Shown in pieces: positions 45,634-53,571 of a stretch of 64,000 bases of DNA. The stretch covers positions 7,190,501 through 7,254,500 of the forward strand of contig JAZKJV010011400.1 of the NCBI GenBank assembly GCA_037367405.1. Reading direction: 5' to 3'. The notes beneath the pieces were generated by a model. The model ran no database searches. It was given only the letters and a program-made list of their open reading frames with translations, and was not told the origin of the DNA. Position numbers and translations under genes: made by a program. Source of the stretch: Ottelia alismoides (lineage: Eukaryota > Streptophyta > Magnoliopsida > Alismatales > Hydrocharitaceae). Each line of letters starts with the position of its first letter. Position 1 is the stretch's first letter.

Positions 45634-47082
45634 TTGTTTTTCAGATTGATCAGTTTGGTCCCCTGCAGGTTGGCCGTTCACTTCTTGGCCCTGTGCGTGC
45701 TGGCAAGTTGCTCGCTGGTCGCTCAAGAGAGCGTGTATTTTCGTCACGATCATGGTGTGGCCAGTGACCAGCATCGGTTACCCGATGATTTGGCGAAGGC
45801 AAGCCGGCTATGGCGCACGGAGCTAGCCCCAGGACACTCGACGCCCTGCGTTTGCGGGTCATTGATCGTAGTCACAACCTGGCAAGCGGATGAGAAGCAG
45901 TTGGCGACTGTAGCCATCGATCGCGCCACGGGCACCGTGAAGTGGCGACAAGTTGCGCCGACGCAGGCGATCGAAGCGGTTCATCAAAGCGGCAGTCCGG
46001 CCACTTCATCCCCGGCTTGTAATGGTCGGCAGATCTTTTCTTTTTTTGGCAGCTATGGCCTGCTCTGCTATGACCTGGATGGCAAACTGCTCTGGGACAA
46101 GCCGCTCGGACCTTTCCAAGATGAGTTTGGTGCAGCCAGTTCACCGGTGCTGGTCGATAACCTCGTCATCCTGAACGAAGATCATGATATCGATAGCTTT
46201 ATCATCGCCATCGATCAGGCCAGCGGCGAAACCAAGTGGCGAGTTCCTCGCGAGGAAGCGACTCGTAGTTACTCAACGCCCATAATTCTCGAGCGCGATG
46301 GCCGCAAGCAGATTCTGGTGGCTGGATCGCTGCAACTGTCTGCCTACGATGTGGCCACCGGTGAAAAAGTTTGGTGGTTCAATGGGCTGTCGCGCATCGT
46401 CGATTCCACGCCGGTCATTCGCGATGGATTGATTTACCTGGCCACTTGGACGCCTGGTGGTGATAAAGGCGAACGCATCACCATGGAACCGTACGCGGAA
46501 GCGCTGAAGAACTTTGACAAAAACTCCGATGGCGCGATCACGCAAGACGAATTGCCCGCTGGTGGCGCAGTTCTGGATCGATTTTTTCGGATCGATCTGA
46601 ATCAAAATCAGAAGCTGGAAGAGGACGAGTGGCAGAGGCACGCCAGCGTGTTCGAACGGGCTCAGAATATCGCGGTAGCGCTCGAGCCCGGCACCAGCGG
46701 CCCGCTGGCTCCGCAATACGTACGTTGGAGCTACGATCGCAGCTTGCCCATCGTTCCCAGCTCCGTCGTGTACGATGGGACCATGACGATGGTCAAAGAT
46801 TCCGGAATCGTCACGATATTGGATAGCGCTACAGGCAAACAACTCCAGCAACTTCGCGCCGAAGGACGCGGCAATTACTACGCGTCGTTGGTCGCTGGTG
46901 ACCACAAAGTCTACTTAATCAGCGAAGGCGGTGTGGTCACCGTTTTGAGCTCTGGTGCATCAGGCAAGATCCTTTCTTCGTATGACCTCAAAGAGCGTGT
47001 GATGGCTTCGCCGGTCATCCGAGACGGCATCCTGTACATTCGCACCGATGCCGCCCTCTACGCATTCCAAAGCCCAATGTAG
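45634..47082 (+). CDS. Exported PQQ-propeller protein with EF-hand pair
   Basis: 482 aa. Signal peptide (about 1-31, 'RLAVHFLALCVLASCSLVA'). Propeller blades recur as 'LATVAIDRATGTVKWRQ', 'IIAIDQASGETKWRVP', 'LSAYDVATGEKVWWFNG' and 'VTILDSATGKQLQQLR'. Between blades, about 290-330, there are two calcium-binding EF-hand loops, 'DKNSDGAITQDEL' and 'DLNQNQKLEEDEW', with Asp at position 1 and Glu at position 12. The start is a TTG at 45634: AGGAGG at 45622-45627 is a perfect ribosome-binding site six nt upstream, while the in-frame TTG at 45628 would sit right against it. Function unknown; EF-hand insertions in planctomycete propellers are common. Confidence 0.85.
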   Translation: MFFRLISLVPCRLAVHFLALCVLASCSLVAQESVYFRHDHGVASDQHRLPDDLAKASRLWRTELAPGHSTPCVCGSLIVVTTWQADEKQLATVAIDRATGTVKWRQVAPTQAIEAVHQSGSPATSSPACNGRQIFSFFGSYGLLCYDLDGKLLWDKPLGPFQDEFGAASSPVLVDNLVILNEDHDIDSFIIAIDQASGETKWRVPREEATRSYSTPIILERDGRKQILVAGSLQLSAYDVATGEKVWWFNGLSRIVDSTPVIRDGLIYLATWTPGGDKGERITMEPYAEALKNFDKNSDGAITQDELPAGGAVLDRFFRIDLNQNQKLEEDEWQRHASVFERAQNIAVALEPGTSGPLAPQYVRWSYDRSLPIVPSSVVYDGTMTMVKDSGIVTILDSATGKQLQQLRAEGRGNYYASLVAGDHKVYLISEGGVVTVLSSGASGKILSSYDLKERVMASPVIRDGILYIRTDAALYAFQSPM

Positions 47083-47092
47083 ACCGACCAAC

Positions 47093-47189
47093 GTAGCCCG
47101 ACGCGCCTGCGTCGGAAGATGTACCAGCCGACGCGCCGCGTCAGCCTCTCGGCTGCCTGAATCGATTCGCCCCGGCAGCGTCGGGCTAC
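47093..47189. repeat. Family G palindromic repeat (97 bp)
   Basis: GTAGCCCGACGC at the left and GCGTCGGGCTAC at the right are perfect 12-bp inverted ends. Inner arms (GCGTCGG, CCGACGCGCC) add further pairing. Single copy in this window, 10 nt after the PQQ gene stop. Confidence 0.7.
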
Positions 47190-47335
47190 CCGGCGCGACA
47201 CCACTACGCTTCCAGCCCACTCTCTCATCGCAGCTCTCATTTTTGTTGACATGCACACGGCGTTGGGTAGAATCGCTAAAGCCCTCCCTTGTGGGGGCAT
47301 AATCCCTCACTCGCTCTGTAAAGGTAGTTCGAACG

Positions 47336-49063
47336 ATGCGTGCTCCGAGCCTTATCTTCTCGGTGGCTTATTGGACCTTGACCGCCTTCGCTCTCGCCCT
47401 TGTTTCTCAAGCTACTGCTGGACACCTTTACGCCCAAGGTTCAATCGCTGATACGATCGAGCGCTGCGAGAAGAGCGTCGTGCGTATCGAAGTGAAATCC
47501 AAAGACGGCGGTGGGCAAGGCAGCGGATTCGTGATTGCCAAGAACACGCTGGCTACAAATGTTCACGTCTTGATGGGTGGTCAAGAAGCGACGGCCATTT
47601 TTCCAGATGGTCGCCAATTCAAAATCGTGGGTACGGTGCGCATCGATAGCTCGCGCGATATCGCATTGGCTCGGTTTGAAGGTAGTGGAGCGGAGGATAT
47701 TCCGATCCTGCCATTGTCCAGCAGTACCGCGCGCAAAGGTGAGTCAGTTGTCGCCTTGGGTTCGCCGCTGGGATTGTCCTTCACAGCCACGACCGGTGTT
47801 GTCAGTGCGATTCGCGATGGAGCTGAGATCACCCGCGAGCTAGGCAGTGAATCGGTGCAAGGCGAAGCCCATCGTGGCTCGTGGGTGCAGTTGGATGCCG
47901 CTCTCTCGCCGGGCAATAGCGGTGGACCGGTGATCAATAGCGCTGGCCATGTCGTAGCGATGAGCACACTGGCTTCGCAAGGAGCACAGAACCTCAACTT
48001 CGGCATCTCGTCCCAGGATATCGCCCAGATGCTCTCAACTGTGACAGCTAATGCGCCCGTGTTGCCACTGGCTACCGGCGTCGGCACGATCGAGAACAAG
48101 GAGGGCTCGGGGCGTCGTGGCGGTGGTGGCGGATCGCGCGGTGGTGAAAGTATTGTGGATACACCGCCAGTTCCCAAGTCTGCGATTGAACAGTACGTAG
48201 CCACCGGTCGCAGCGAGTTCAAGGCGCTCAAGCGTAACCTGGTGAACGAAGTCAGCCGCCTGCGCAGCACCGTTCGCGAAATGAATCAGGGTCAGACCTC
48301 TATTCCGCCGCAGTTGCGATCGCAGAACAATGCGCGCATGGGCGAATCGACGCCCGATATCATCCGCGCTCAAGGTTCACGCGGCACGACCTGGTACTTC
48401 AAGAGCAAAGCCATCAAGGACAGCGTGGTCGGTACGATCCAGACTCAAATTCGCGACTTGAACAAGATCAGTCAAAGCACGGCCGATGAGAAGGATAAGA
48501 ATGCGTTGCTGCAACTGCTGTCCAAGTATGGCCCGCCGTTGGATACGCGGCGCGTGGAGTCGGTGGGCTTTGTTTCGGAGGCTACCGTGTTGCACGCGTT
48601 CAACGATCACGACACGATTGTGCTAATCGATGAAGTCCCGTACATCATGGTGATGAAGTCGACCTCGGGTCTCTATCCAGGTTCCGAGATTATCCCTTCC
48701 CCAGTCTATGTCGTCGGTACGCAAACCATTGAACTGCCACGTGGATCATCGGCATCGCTGACCATTCTCAAGCAAGTATCGCAGGAAGAGCTCAGCGAAG
48801 TGGTGCTGGGCAAATCTGCCTCATCTTCCAGCAAGGATTCGACGGCAGCGGCAGCACCCGGTGCGGGGCTGGCTGCGGGATCCAGTGGTGACGCCAGCGG
48901 CGGCTATCGCATGTGGCATGATCGCACCGGTAGCTTTTCGATCGAAGCGATCCTGTTGGAGGCAACCGACACCGAGGTAGTGTTGCTGAAGCGCGATGGC
49001 AAGAAAGTAAAGGTGCCCCGCTCGCGCTTAAGCGAAGCTGACCAGAGGTATCTGAAGCAGTAA
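47336..49063 (+). CDS. Trypsin-like (DegP-type) serine protease with C-terminal SHD1 domain
   Basis: 575 aa. Signal peptide about 1-28. The trypsin-2 domain (about 35-235) has the full triad: H77 in 'LATNVHVL', D108 in 'IDSSRDIALARF' and S195 in 'SPGNSGGPVI'. No PDZ domain follows; instead there is a Gly-rich linker, a helical region (about 285-375, 'FKALKRNLVNEVSRLRSTV'), a beta-rich stretch, an Ala/Ser-rich linker and a C-terminal SHD1 module ('YRMWHDRTGSFSIEAILLEA' ... 'KVPRSRLSEADQRYLKQ') typical of planctomycete exoproteins. It is probably a periplasmic or surface protease with a binding module. It lies 16 nt upstream of the MFS gene on the same strand. Confidence 0.88.
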   Translation: MRAPSLIFSVAYWTLTAFALALVSQATAGHLYAQGSIADTIERCEKSVVRIEVKSKDGGGQGSGFVIAKNTLATNVHVLMGGQEATAIFPDGRQFKIVGTVRIDSSRDIALARFEGSGAEDIPILPLSSSTARKGESVVALGSPLGLSFTATTGVVSAIRDGAEITRELGSESVQGEAHRGSWVQLDAALSPGNSGGPVINSAGHVVAMSTLASQGAQNLNFGISSQDIAQMLSTVTANAPVLPLATGVGTIENKEGSGRRGGGGGSRGGESIVDTPPVPKSAIEQYVATGRSEFKALKRNLVNEVSRLRSTVREMNQGQTSIPPQLRSQNNARMGESTPDIIRAQGSRGTTWYFKSKAIKDSVVGTIQTQIRDLNKISQSTADEKDKNALLQLLSKYGPPLDTRRVESVGFVSEATVLHAFNDHDTIVLIDEVPYIMVMKSTSGLYPGSEIIPSPVYVVGTQTIELPRGSSASLTILKQVSQEELSEVVLGKSASSSSKDSTAAAAPGAGLAAGSSGDASGGYRMWHDRTGSFSIEAILLEATDTEVVLLKRDGKKVKVPRSRLSEADQRYLKQ

Positions 49064-49079
49064 TGGTTGACGAGACCGG

Positions 49080-50411
49080 TTGGGCAATGGCTTGGGCGGA
49101 AGGGTGCGAGCGGCTGGCAGCAGTCGCTCTACGATAGTGCTTGAGCCAACTACAGATCATGTGGCGCGCGCCGCTCGGCGCAAAGTCTATGGCAACATAG
49201 TATTGCCTGCGTTCTTGATTTCAATCATTGCCTATCTCGATCGAAACAATCTCAGCTACGCCACATTAACGATGCGGGAGGACTTGCAGTTTTCCCAGAC
49301 AGTCTATGGTCTGGGGGCAGGTATCTTCTTTGCGGGTTACTTTCTGTTCGAAATCCCAGGGGCGCTGATTGCTCAGCGGACCAGCCCGCGCATCTGGCTG
49401 GCGCGCATCATGATCTCCTGGGGGATACTGACGGCGTTGATGGCTTGGGTCACCAATGCGACCGAGTTCTATATTCTGCGTTTTTTGATTGGGGCTGCCG
49501 AAGCAAGTTTGTATCCGGTGCTGTATGCGACGGTGATCCCACGTTGGTTTGCCGCTCGCGATCGGGCGCGGGCCATTGCGATCATGCTCTCTTCGCTGCA
49601 GGTGTCGGCCATCATTGGTGCCCCGCTGGCTGCCTGGCTGATCGATAGTCCTTTTCTGGGGATGAAAGGCTGGCAGTTCCTGTTCATTGTTGAAGCTTTG
49701 CCGGCCATTGGCCTGGGCTGCATCGTGATCTACTGGTTGGCCGACAGTCCGGAACAAGCCTGGTGGTTAAGTGAAGCTGAACGCAGTTACCTGCTGCGAA
49801 CTGTTGGCAGTGACAAGCAATCACCTGCTCACCAGATGACGGTGCGTGCAGCCTTATCCAATCCGCAAGTGCTGAAGCTCAGCTTGATCTATTTTCTCTG
49901 GATGACTGGTTATTGGGGATTCAATTTCTATACGCCCAGCATTCTCAAAGGAGTGGGCTTCGCCAACCAGCAAGTGGGCTGGTTATTCGCGGCAGCCATG
50001 ACAGCATCGCTGCTGGTCATGTTGTGGGTCGGGCATAACTCCTCGCGCACCGGCGAGAAACGTTGGCATGGAGCCGTCGGGATGTTCCTGGCTGCGGTGG
50101 GATTAATCGGTGGAACACTGACGCCACAGCCGTGGTTGGCGTTTGGCTTTCTGACATTGGCGGCGATTGGTGTCTACTCGGCGCTGGGAGTCTGGTGGTC
50201 GTATCCCACGACCTTTCTCAGTGGCAGCGCCGCCGCCGGGGCTGTGGGCATGATTAACTCTTTGGGTAGTCTGGGCGGCTTCGTAGGACCGTTCATGACA
50301 GGTTGGCTCAAAGACACCAGCGGCGCTTACAGCGGCGCGGGGGCTTTACTGGCCAGCATGCTGATCGCTTCTGGCCTGATGATTCTGTCGTTGCATAAAC
50401 GCAGCAAATAA
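49080..50411 (+). CDS. MFS transporter, ACS (anion:cation symporter) family
   Basis: Up to 443 aa, 12 transmembrane helices with the MFS 6+6 pattern. ACS-type landmarks: 'AYLDRNNLSYATLTM' in the first helix, 'FEIPGALIAQRTSPRIWLAR' as the helix 2-3 loop, and 'RFLIGAAEASLYPVL' in helix 4. Homologues move organic acids such as hexuronates, tartrate or phthalate; the substrate cannot be read here. The first codon is uncertain: TTG at 49080 opens the frame, GTG at 49104 and 49137 are alternatives, and none has a good ribosome-binding site. The 16-nt gap from the protease suggests one transcript; the serine hydrolase and thiD follow on the same strand with larger gaps. Confidence 0.86.
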   Translation: MGNGLGGRVRAAGSSRSTIVLEPTTDHVARAARRKVYGNIVLPAFLISIIAYLDRNNLSYATLTMREDLQFSQTVYGLGAGIFFAGYFLFEIPGALIAQRTSPRIWLARIMISWGILTALMAWVTNATEFYILRFLIGAAEASLYPVLYATVIPRWFAARDRARAIAIMLSSLQVSAIIGAPLAAWLIDSPFLGMKGWQFLFIVEALPAIGLGCIVIYWLADSPEQAWWLSEAERSYLLRTVGSDKQSPAHQMTVRAALSNPQVLKLSLIYFLWMTGYWGFNFYTPSILKGVGFANQQVGWLFAAAMTASLLVMLWVGHNSSRTGEKRWHGAVGMFLAAVGLIGGTLTPQPWLAFGFLTLAAIGVYSALGVWWSYPTTFLSGSAAAGAVGMINSLGSLGGFVGPFMTGWLKDTSGAYSGAGALLASMLIASGLMILSLHKRSK

Positions 50412-50530
50412 ACGGCTCGATCGATGTTTATGCCTGGCTATGATGTACAATCAGCCAACTGTCCGGCGGCCCTCGATCCCCTAACGACGCGCCGACCGCA
50501 TTCCCGGCAAACAGAAGAGGATTGGCATTC

Positions 50531-51610
50531 ATGGTCAAGCAAACTTTCTGGACACTTGTAACGATGCTCCTATCCAGTTCCATGATTTTGGCTGAGCAAC
50601 CCCTGCCTCGCAGTTCGCCTGAATCGCAAGGCGTTTCGACACCGGGCTTGATTGAGTTCATCGAGACGGCTGATCGTCAAGTCAAATCGATGCACAGCTT
50701 TATGCTCGTGCGGCATGGCCAGGTCGTAGCGGAAGCGTGGTGGTCGCCGGAGTCGGCTGACAAGCCACACGTGCTCTGGTCGCTGAGCAAGAGCTTTACA
50801 TCGACTGCTGTTGGACTGGCCGTGGCTGAAGGCAAACTATCGATCGACGATCCCGTGTTGAAGTTCTTTCCGGAAGAAGCACCTGCAGAGCCATCAGCCA
50901 ATCTCAAGGCGATGCGGGTACGCGATCTATTGACCATGGCCACAGGGCATCAGACAGAGGTGTTCCTGCGCGACAAGCAGGAATGGGCGCGTGAGTTTTT
51001 GGCGCACGAGGTTCCTCACAAACCAGGTACTCACTTCAAATACAACACCCCAGCCACTTACATGCAGTCTGCCATCGTGCAGCGAGTGACTGGCCAAAAG
51101 GTCGTGGATTACTTGCAGTCGCGTCTGTTTGATCCGCTAGGTATTGCGCCGCCGCGCTGGGATGATAGCCCGGAAGGCGTGTCGCTAGGCGGATATGGCT
51201 TGTATCTGAAGACGGAGGACATCGCCAAGTTTGGCCAGCTCTATTTGCAACGCGGGCAATGGAATGGCCAGCAAATCGTGCCAGCCGCTTGGGTCGACCT
51301 GGCGACCAGCAAACAAGTCTCCAACGGCAGTGCCCCGGAGGATGATTGGGGACAAGGCTATGGATTTCAGTTCTGGCGCTGCCGCCATGATGCGTATCGC
51401 GGTGACGGAAAAGATGGCCAATTCTGCATCGTGCTGCCCAAGCTGGATGCGGTGGTGGCTATCACCGCCAATACCGAAAATATGGGAGGCCAATTGAATC
51501 TGGTGTGGGACAAGTTGCTGCCTGCCATCGAAGGAGAGACTCTGCCAGAGAATCAGCCAGCGACTGCCCAATTAAAAACGCTAGTCAACCAGCTCAAGGC
51601 TTCTCGCTAG
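50531..51610 (+). CDS. Exported serine hydrolase, beta-lactamase class C fold
   Basis: 359 aa. Signal peptide 1-21. The catalytic SxxK motif is S84-L-S-K87 in 'VLWSLSKSFTSTA', and the second-motif Tyr is Y171 in 'FKYNTPATYM', where the usual YxN is replaced by Y-N-T, as in some environmental members. The C-terminal region has 'GQGYGFQFWRCRHDAYRGDG' and 'DGQFCIVLPKLDAVVAIT', the family's third-motif area. Such proteins are mostly esterases or D-amino-acid peptidases rather than antibiotic-hydrolysing enzymes. The start ATG 50531 has AGAGGA about nine nt upstream; the frame's earlier TTG (50522) overlaps that site. Confidence 0.87.
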   Translation: MVKQTFWTLVTMLLSSSMILAEQPLPRSSPESQGVSTPGLIEFIETADRQVKSMHSFMLVRHGQVVAEAWWSPESADKPHVLWSLSKSFTSTAVGLAVAEGKLSIDDPVLKFFPEEAPAEPSANLKAMRVRDLLTMATGHQTEVFLRDKQEWAREFLAHEVPHKPGTHFKYNTPATYMQSAIVQRVTGQKVVDYLQSRLFDPLGIAPPRWDDSPEGVSLGGYGLYLKTEDIAKFGQLYLQRGQWNGQQIVPAAWVDLATSKQVSNGSAPEDDWGQGYGFQFWRCRHDAYRGDGKDGQFCIVLPKLDAVVAITANTENMGGQLNLVWDKLLPAIEGETLPENQPATAQLKTLVNQLKASR

Positions 51611-51670
51611 AAGTTATTTGCGACCATCCCTCCTCAGCCCCCTGACTCAGCGAACCAGTGCATCAAAGAT

Positions 51671-52507
51671 ATGGCCGAACATCGCACAATCACTATTCGC
51701 CCTGGAGCCACTGCGCTGACCATAGCGGGCTCGGACCCCAGCGGCGGCGCGGGACTGCAGGCCGATCTGAAGACCTTTCAGCAGTTGGGGGTTTACGGCA
51801 TGTCGGTCGTAACCCTGCTGACAGTGCAAAACACGCAAGGCGTTTCACGCGTCGAAGTGTTAGCCCCTGACCTGGTGGCCGAGCAACTGATTGCGGTGCT
51901 GGACGATATACCCCCGCGAGCAATCAAGACCGGTGCCCTGGGCTCGGCGGAAGTTGTCGAGGCAGTCAGCGATTTGCTACAAGCCGTCGATGTGCCGATC
52001 GTGATCGATCCGGTCTTGATCAGCAAACATGGTCACGCGCTGGCCGATGCGCAAGTGGTGGAATCAGTGGTGCGACACCTGTTGCCGCTGGCCGACCTGA
52101 TCACTCCCAATCGACTGGAGGCAGAACGGCTGACCGGTTTGACATTGGCCACAGAACAGGATGTGGCTGAAGCCATCTATCGCTTGCAACAAGCCGGTGC
52201 CCAACACGTGCTGATCAAGTTGGGAGAAGTTAATGGACTGTCGTATAACATTCTCAGCCTGGATGGCGAGAATCTATGTATACAAACGCCGCATATCAGC
52301 CAGGCACCCAACACGCACGGCACAGGTTGTATCTTGGCCGCCGCCATTACAGCCCACCTGGCGATCGGCGGTCGAGACATGCACTCGTGCGTCAGCCGGG
52401 CAGTCGACCAGGTCTACCAGGCCATCTACTGCAACACCGAACTAGGCCACGGTATCCACCCTGCTGAAACCAGAGTCATCCAAGCCGAATCCCATCCCGA
52501 AGCGTAA
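51671..52507 (+). CDS. thiD: Hydroxymethylpyrimidine/phosphomethylpyrimidine kinase
   Basis: 278 aa cytosolic ribokinase-fold enzyme that phosphorylates HMP and HMP-P for thiamine synthesis. Motifs: 'LTIAGSDPSGGAGLQADLKT' at the substrate site, 'VSVVTLLTVQNTQG'-type second segment (MSVVTLLTVQNTQGVSRVE), 'IVIDPVL', 'LITPNRLEAERLTG', and the anion hole 'NTHGTGCILAAAITAHLA' with the catalytic Cys neighbour and Asp replaced by the family GTGC. Family length is normal. The last codons, PEA plus stop, come from a REP copy starting at 52496. No other thiamine genes and no TPP riboswitch are visible nearby. Confidence 0.93.
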   Translation: MAEHRTITIRPGATALTIAGSDPSGGAGLQADLKTFQQLGVYGMSVVTLLTVQNTQGVSRVEVLAPDLVAEQLIAVLDDIPPRAIKTGALGSAEVVEAVSDLLQAVDVPIVIDPVLISKHGHALADAQVVESVVRHLLPLADLITPNRLEAERLTGLTLATEQDVAEAIYRLQQAGAQHVLIKLGEVNGLSYNILSLDGENLCIQTPHISQAPNTHGTGCILAAAITAHLAIGGRDMHSCVSRAVDQVYQAIYCNTELGHGIHPAETRVIQAESHPEA

Positions 52508-52550
52508 GCGAGGGACCCAGACATCGCAACCCGAAGCGTGAGCGAGGGAC
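52496..52550 (-). repeat. REP pair at the thiD 3' end
   Basis: CCCGAAGCGTAAGCGAGGG (52496-52514) and CAACCCGAAGCGTGAGCGAG (52527 onward) are two copies in inverse orientation to the array that follows. The first encodes the terminal P-E-A-stop of thiD. The unit can fold as CCC/GGG and GC/GC pairs around a GTAA loop. Confidence 0.88.
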
Positions 52551-52686
52551 ATGCTAGCTTAGCGACGCACGGCCGTTGCTAGCAGTGTCGAGATGGCGGC
52601 AAATGTGTTGTATCTCCTGGGTTGGAGTTAGCATGTAAAGTAAGGTTTGTGGGTTCACGTGAAGAGGGTGAAACGAGAGACGCGGG

Positions 52687-52820
52687 GTCCCTCGCTTACG
52701 CTGTTGCGATGTTATTATGGTCCCTCGCTTACGCTTCGGGTTGCGATGGGATAATGGTCCCTCGCTTACGCTTCGGGTTGCGATGGGTGGTTGCGGTCCC
52801 TCGCTTACGCTTCGGGTTGC
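52687..52820 (+). repeat. REP array upstream of the RAYT gene (four direct copies)
   Basis: CCCTCG starts at 52689, 52722, 52759 and 52798 (spacing 33, 37 and 39). The unit is TCCCTCGCTTACGCTTCGGG plus TTGCGATG; the first copy lacks the TTCGGG part. The array runs into the 5' end of the transposase frame. Confidence 0.92.
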
Positions 52821-52826
52821 GATGGG

Positions 52827-53345
52827 ATGGTGGAGGAGTTGATTTTGGACGACAACAATGTTGTTATGCCCGATCCAATAGCTTTCTTCATCACATGGCC
52901 AACTTACGGAACGTGGTTGCCCGGCGACGAGCGTGGCTGGGTAGAGTATCGGCAGGGCTGGCAGTTACCCAGTCCCGACTTAGAGATGCTCTGTCGAGCG
53001 TGTATGACAGAAGCACAATGCCTGCTGTCGCTCCAAGAGAGAGAAATTGTACTTGAGCAAATCTTAGAAACCTGCCGGTTTCGACAATGGACACATTTCG
53101 CCTCTGACTGCCGATCAAATCACGCACACATCGTGATCGGAGCCGCAAACACCAAACCTAAGAAGATACGCGTAGATATAAAGGCCTGGTGTACTCGTCG
53201 TTTGAGAGAGCGATCGCGGCCTGAACGTAAGAACTGGTGGGCTGAGCGTGGAAGTATTCGGTACGTCTGGACAGAAGATTCGCTGGCCAAGGTTATCGAG
53301 TACGTAACAGTCGCCCAGAGTCAGAAGGGACGCGATTATCTCTGA
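52827..53345 (+). CDS. REP-associated tyrosine transposase (RAYT, Y1/HUH family)
   Basis: 172 aa from ATG 52827. The IS200/RAYT-type catalytic pattern is present: 'FFITWPTYGTWLPGDERGW' as the first strand, the metal-binding HUH motif HAHIVIG at 99-105 after 'FASDCRSN', and a C-terminal helix 'VIEYVTVAQSQKGRDY' whose Tyr (Y159) is the expected nucleophile. Length fits stand-alone RAYTs, and no terminal insertion-sequence ends or partner orfB are present. It lies between two same-orientation REP arrays, the classical arrangement of a domesticated RAYT with its REPs. The start is uncertain: 52827, or ATG 52866, or a TTG at 52845 with GGAGGAG six nt upstream; the frame's first codons upstream are REP sequence. 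Likely function: single-strand cleavage and dissemination of REPs. Confidence 0.87.
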   Translation: MVEELILDDNNVVMPDPIAFFITWPTYGTWLPGDERGWVEYRQGWQLPSPDLEMLCRACMTEAQCLLSLQEREIVLEQILETCRFRQWTHFASDCRSNHAHIVIGAANTKPKKIRVDIKAWCTRRLRERSRPERKNWWAERGSIRYVWTEDSLAKVIEYVTVAQSQKGRDYL

Positions 53346-53354
53346 TAAGCACCC

Positions 53355-53571
53355 CAACCCGGCGCGTGAGCGAGGGCCCCCTACACTACACTCAACGTCT
53401 CTAGCGTCAGCTCACGCTTGGGGGCCGAGTGATCCCTCGCTTACGCTTCGGGTTGCGATGTGATGGTGGTCCCTCGCTTACGCTTCGGGTTGCGATGCGA
53501 TGGTTGTCCCTCGCTTACGCTTCGGGTTGCGATGTGATAGCGGTCCCTCGCTTACGCTTCGGGTTGGGATA
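53355..53571 (+). repeat. REP array downstream of the RAYT gene (four direct copies, 37-bp period)
   Basis: CCCTCG occurs at 53434, 53471, 53508 and 53545, exactly 37 bp apart: a 28-bp unit with 9-bp variable spacers. A degenerate inverse copy lies at 53355-53377. The last unit, read on the minus strand, encodes the final P-E-A-stop of the glucan synthase-like gene (stop at 53552-53554). Confidence 0.92.

Noticed and set aside
52622..53056. 144-codon plus-strand frame overlapping the RAYT gene
   Set aside because: Its N-terminal part is the translated REP array, and the rest is an alternative frame of the transposase.
53432..53571. CRISPR array
   Set aside because: The regular 37-bp period is striking, but the spacers are only 9 bp and nearly alike, the unit also occurs singly elsewhere, and no cas gene is present. 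It fits a REP array beside a RAYT.
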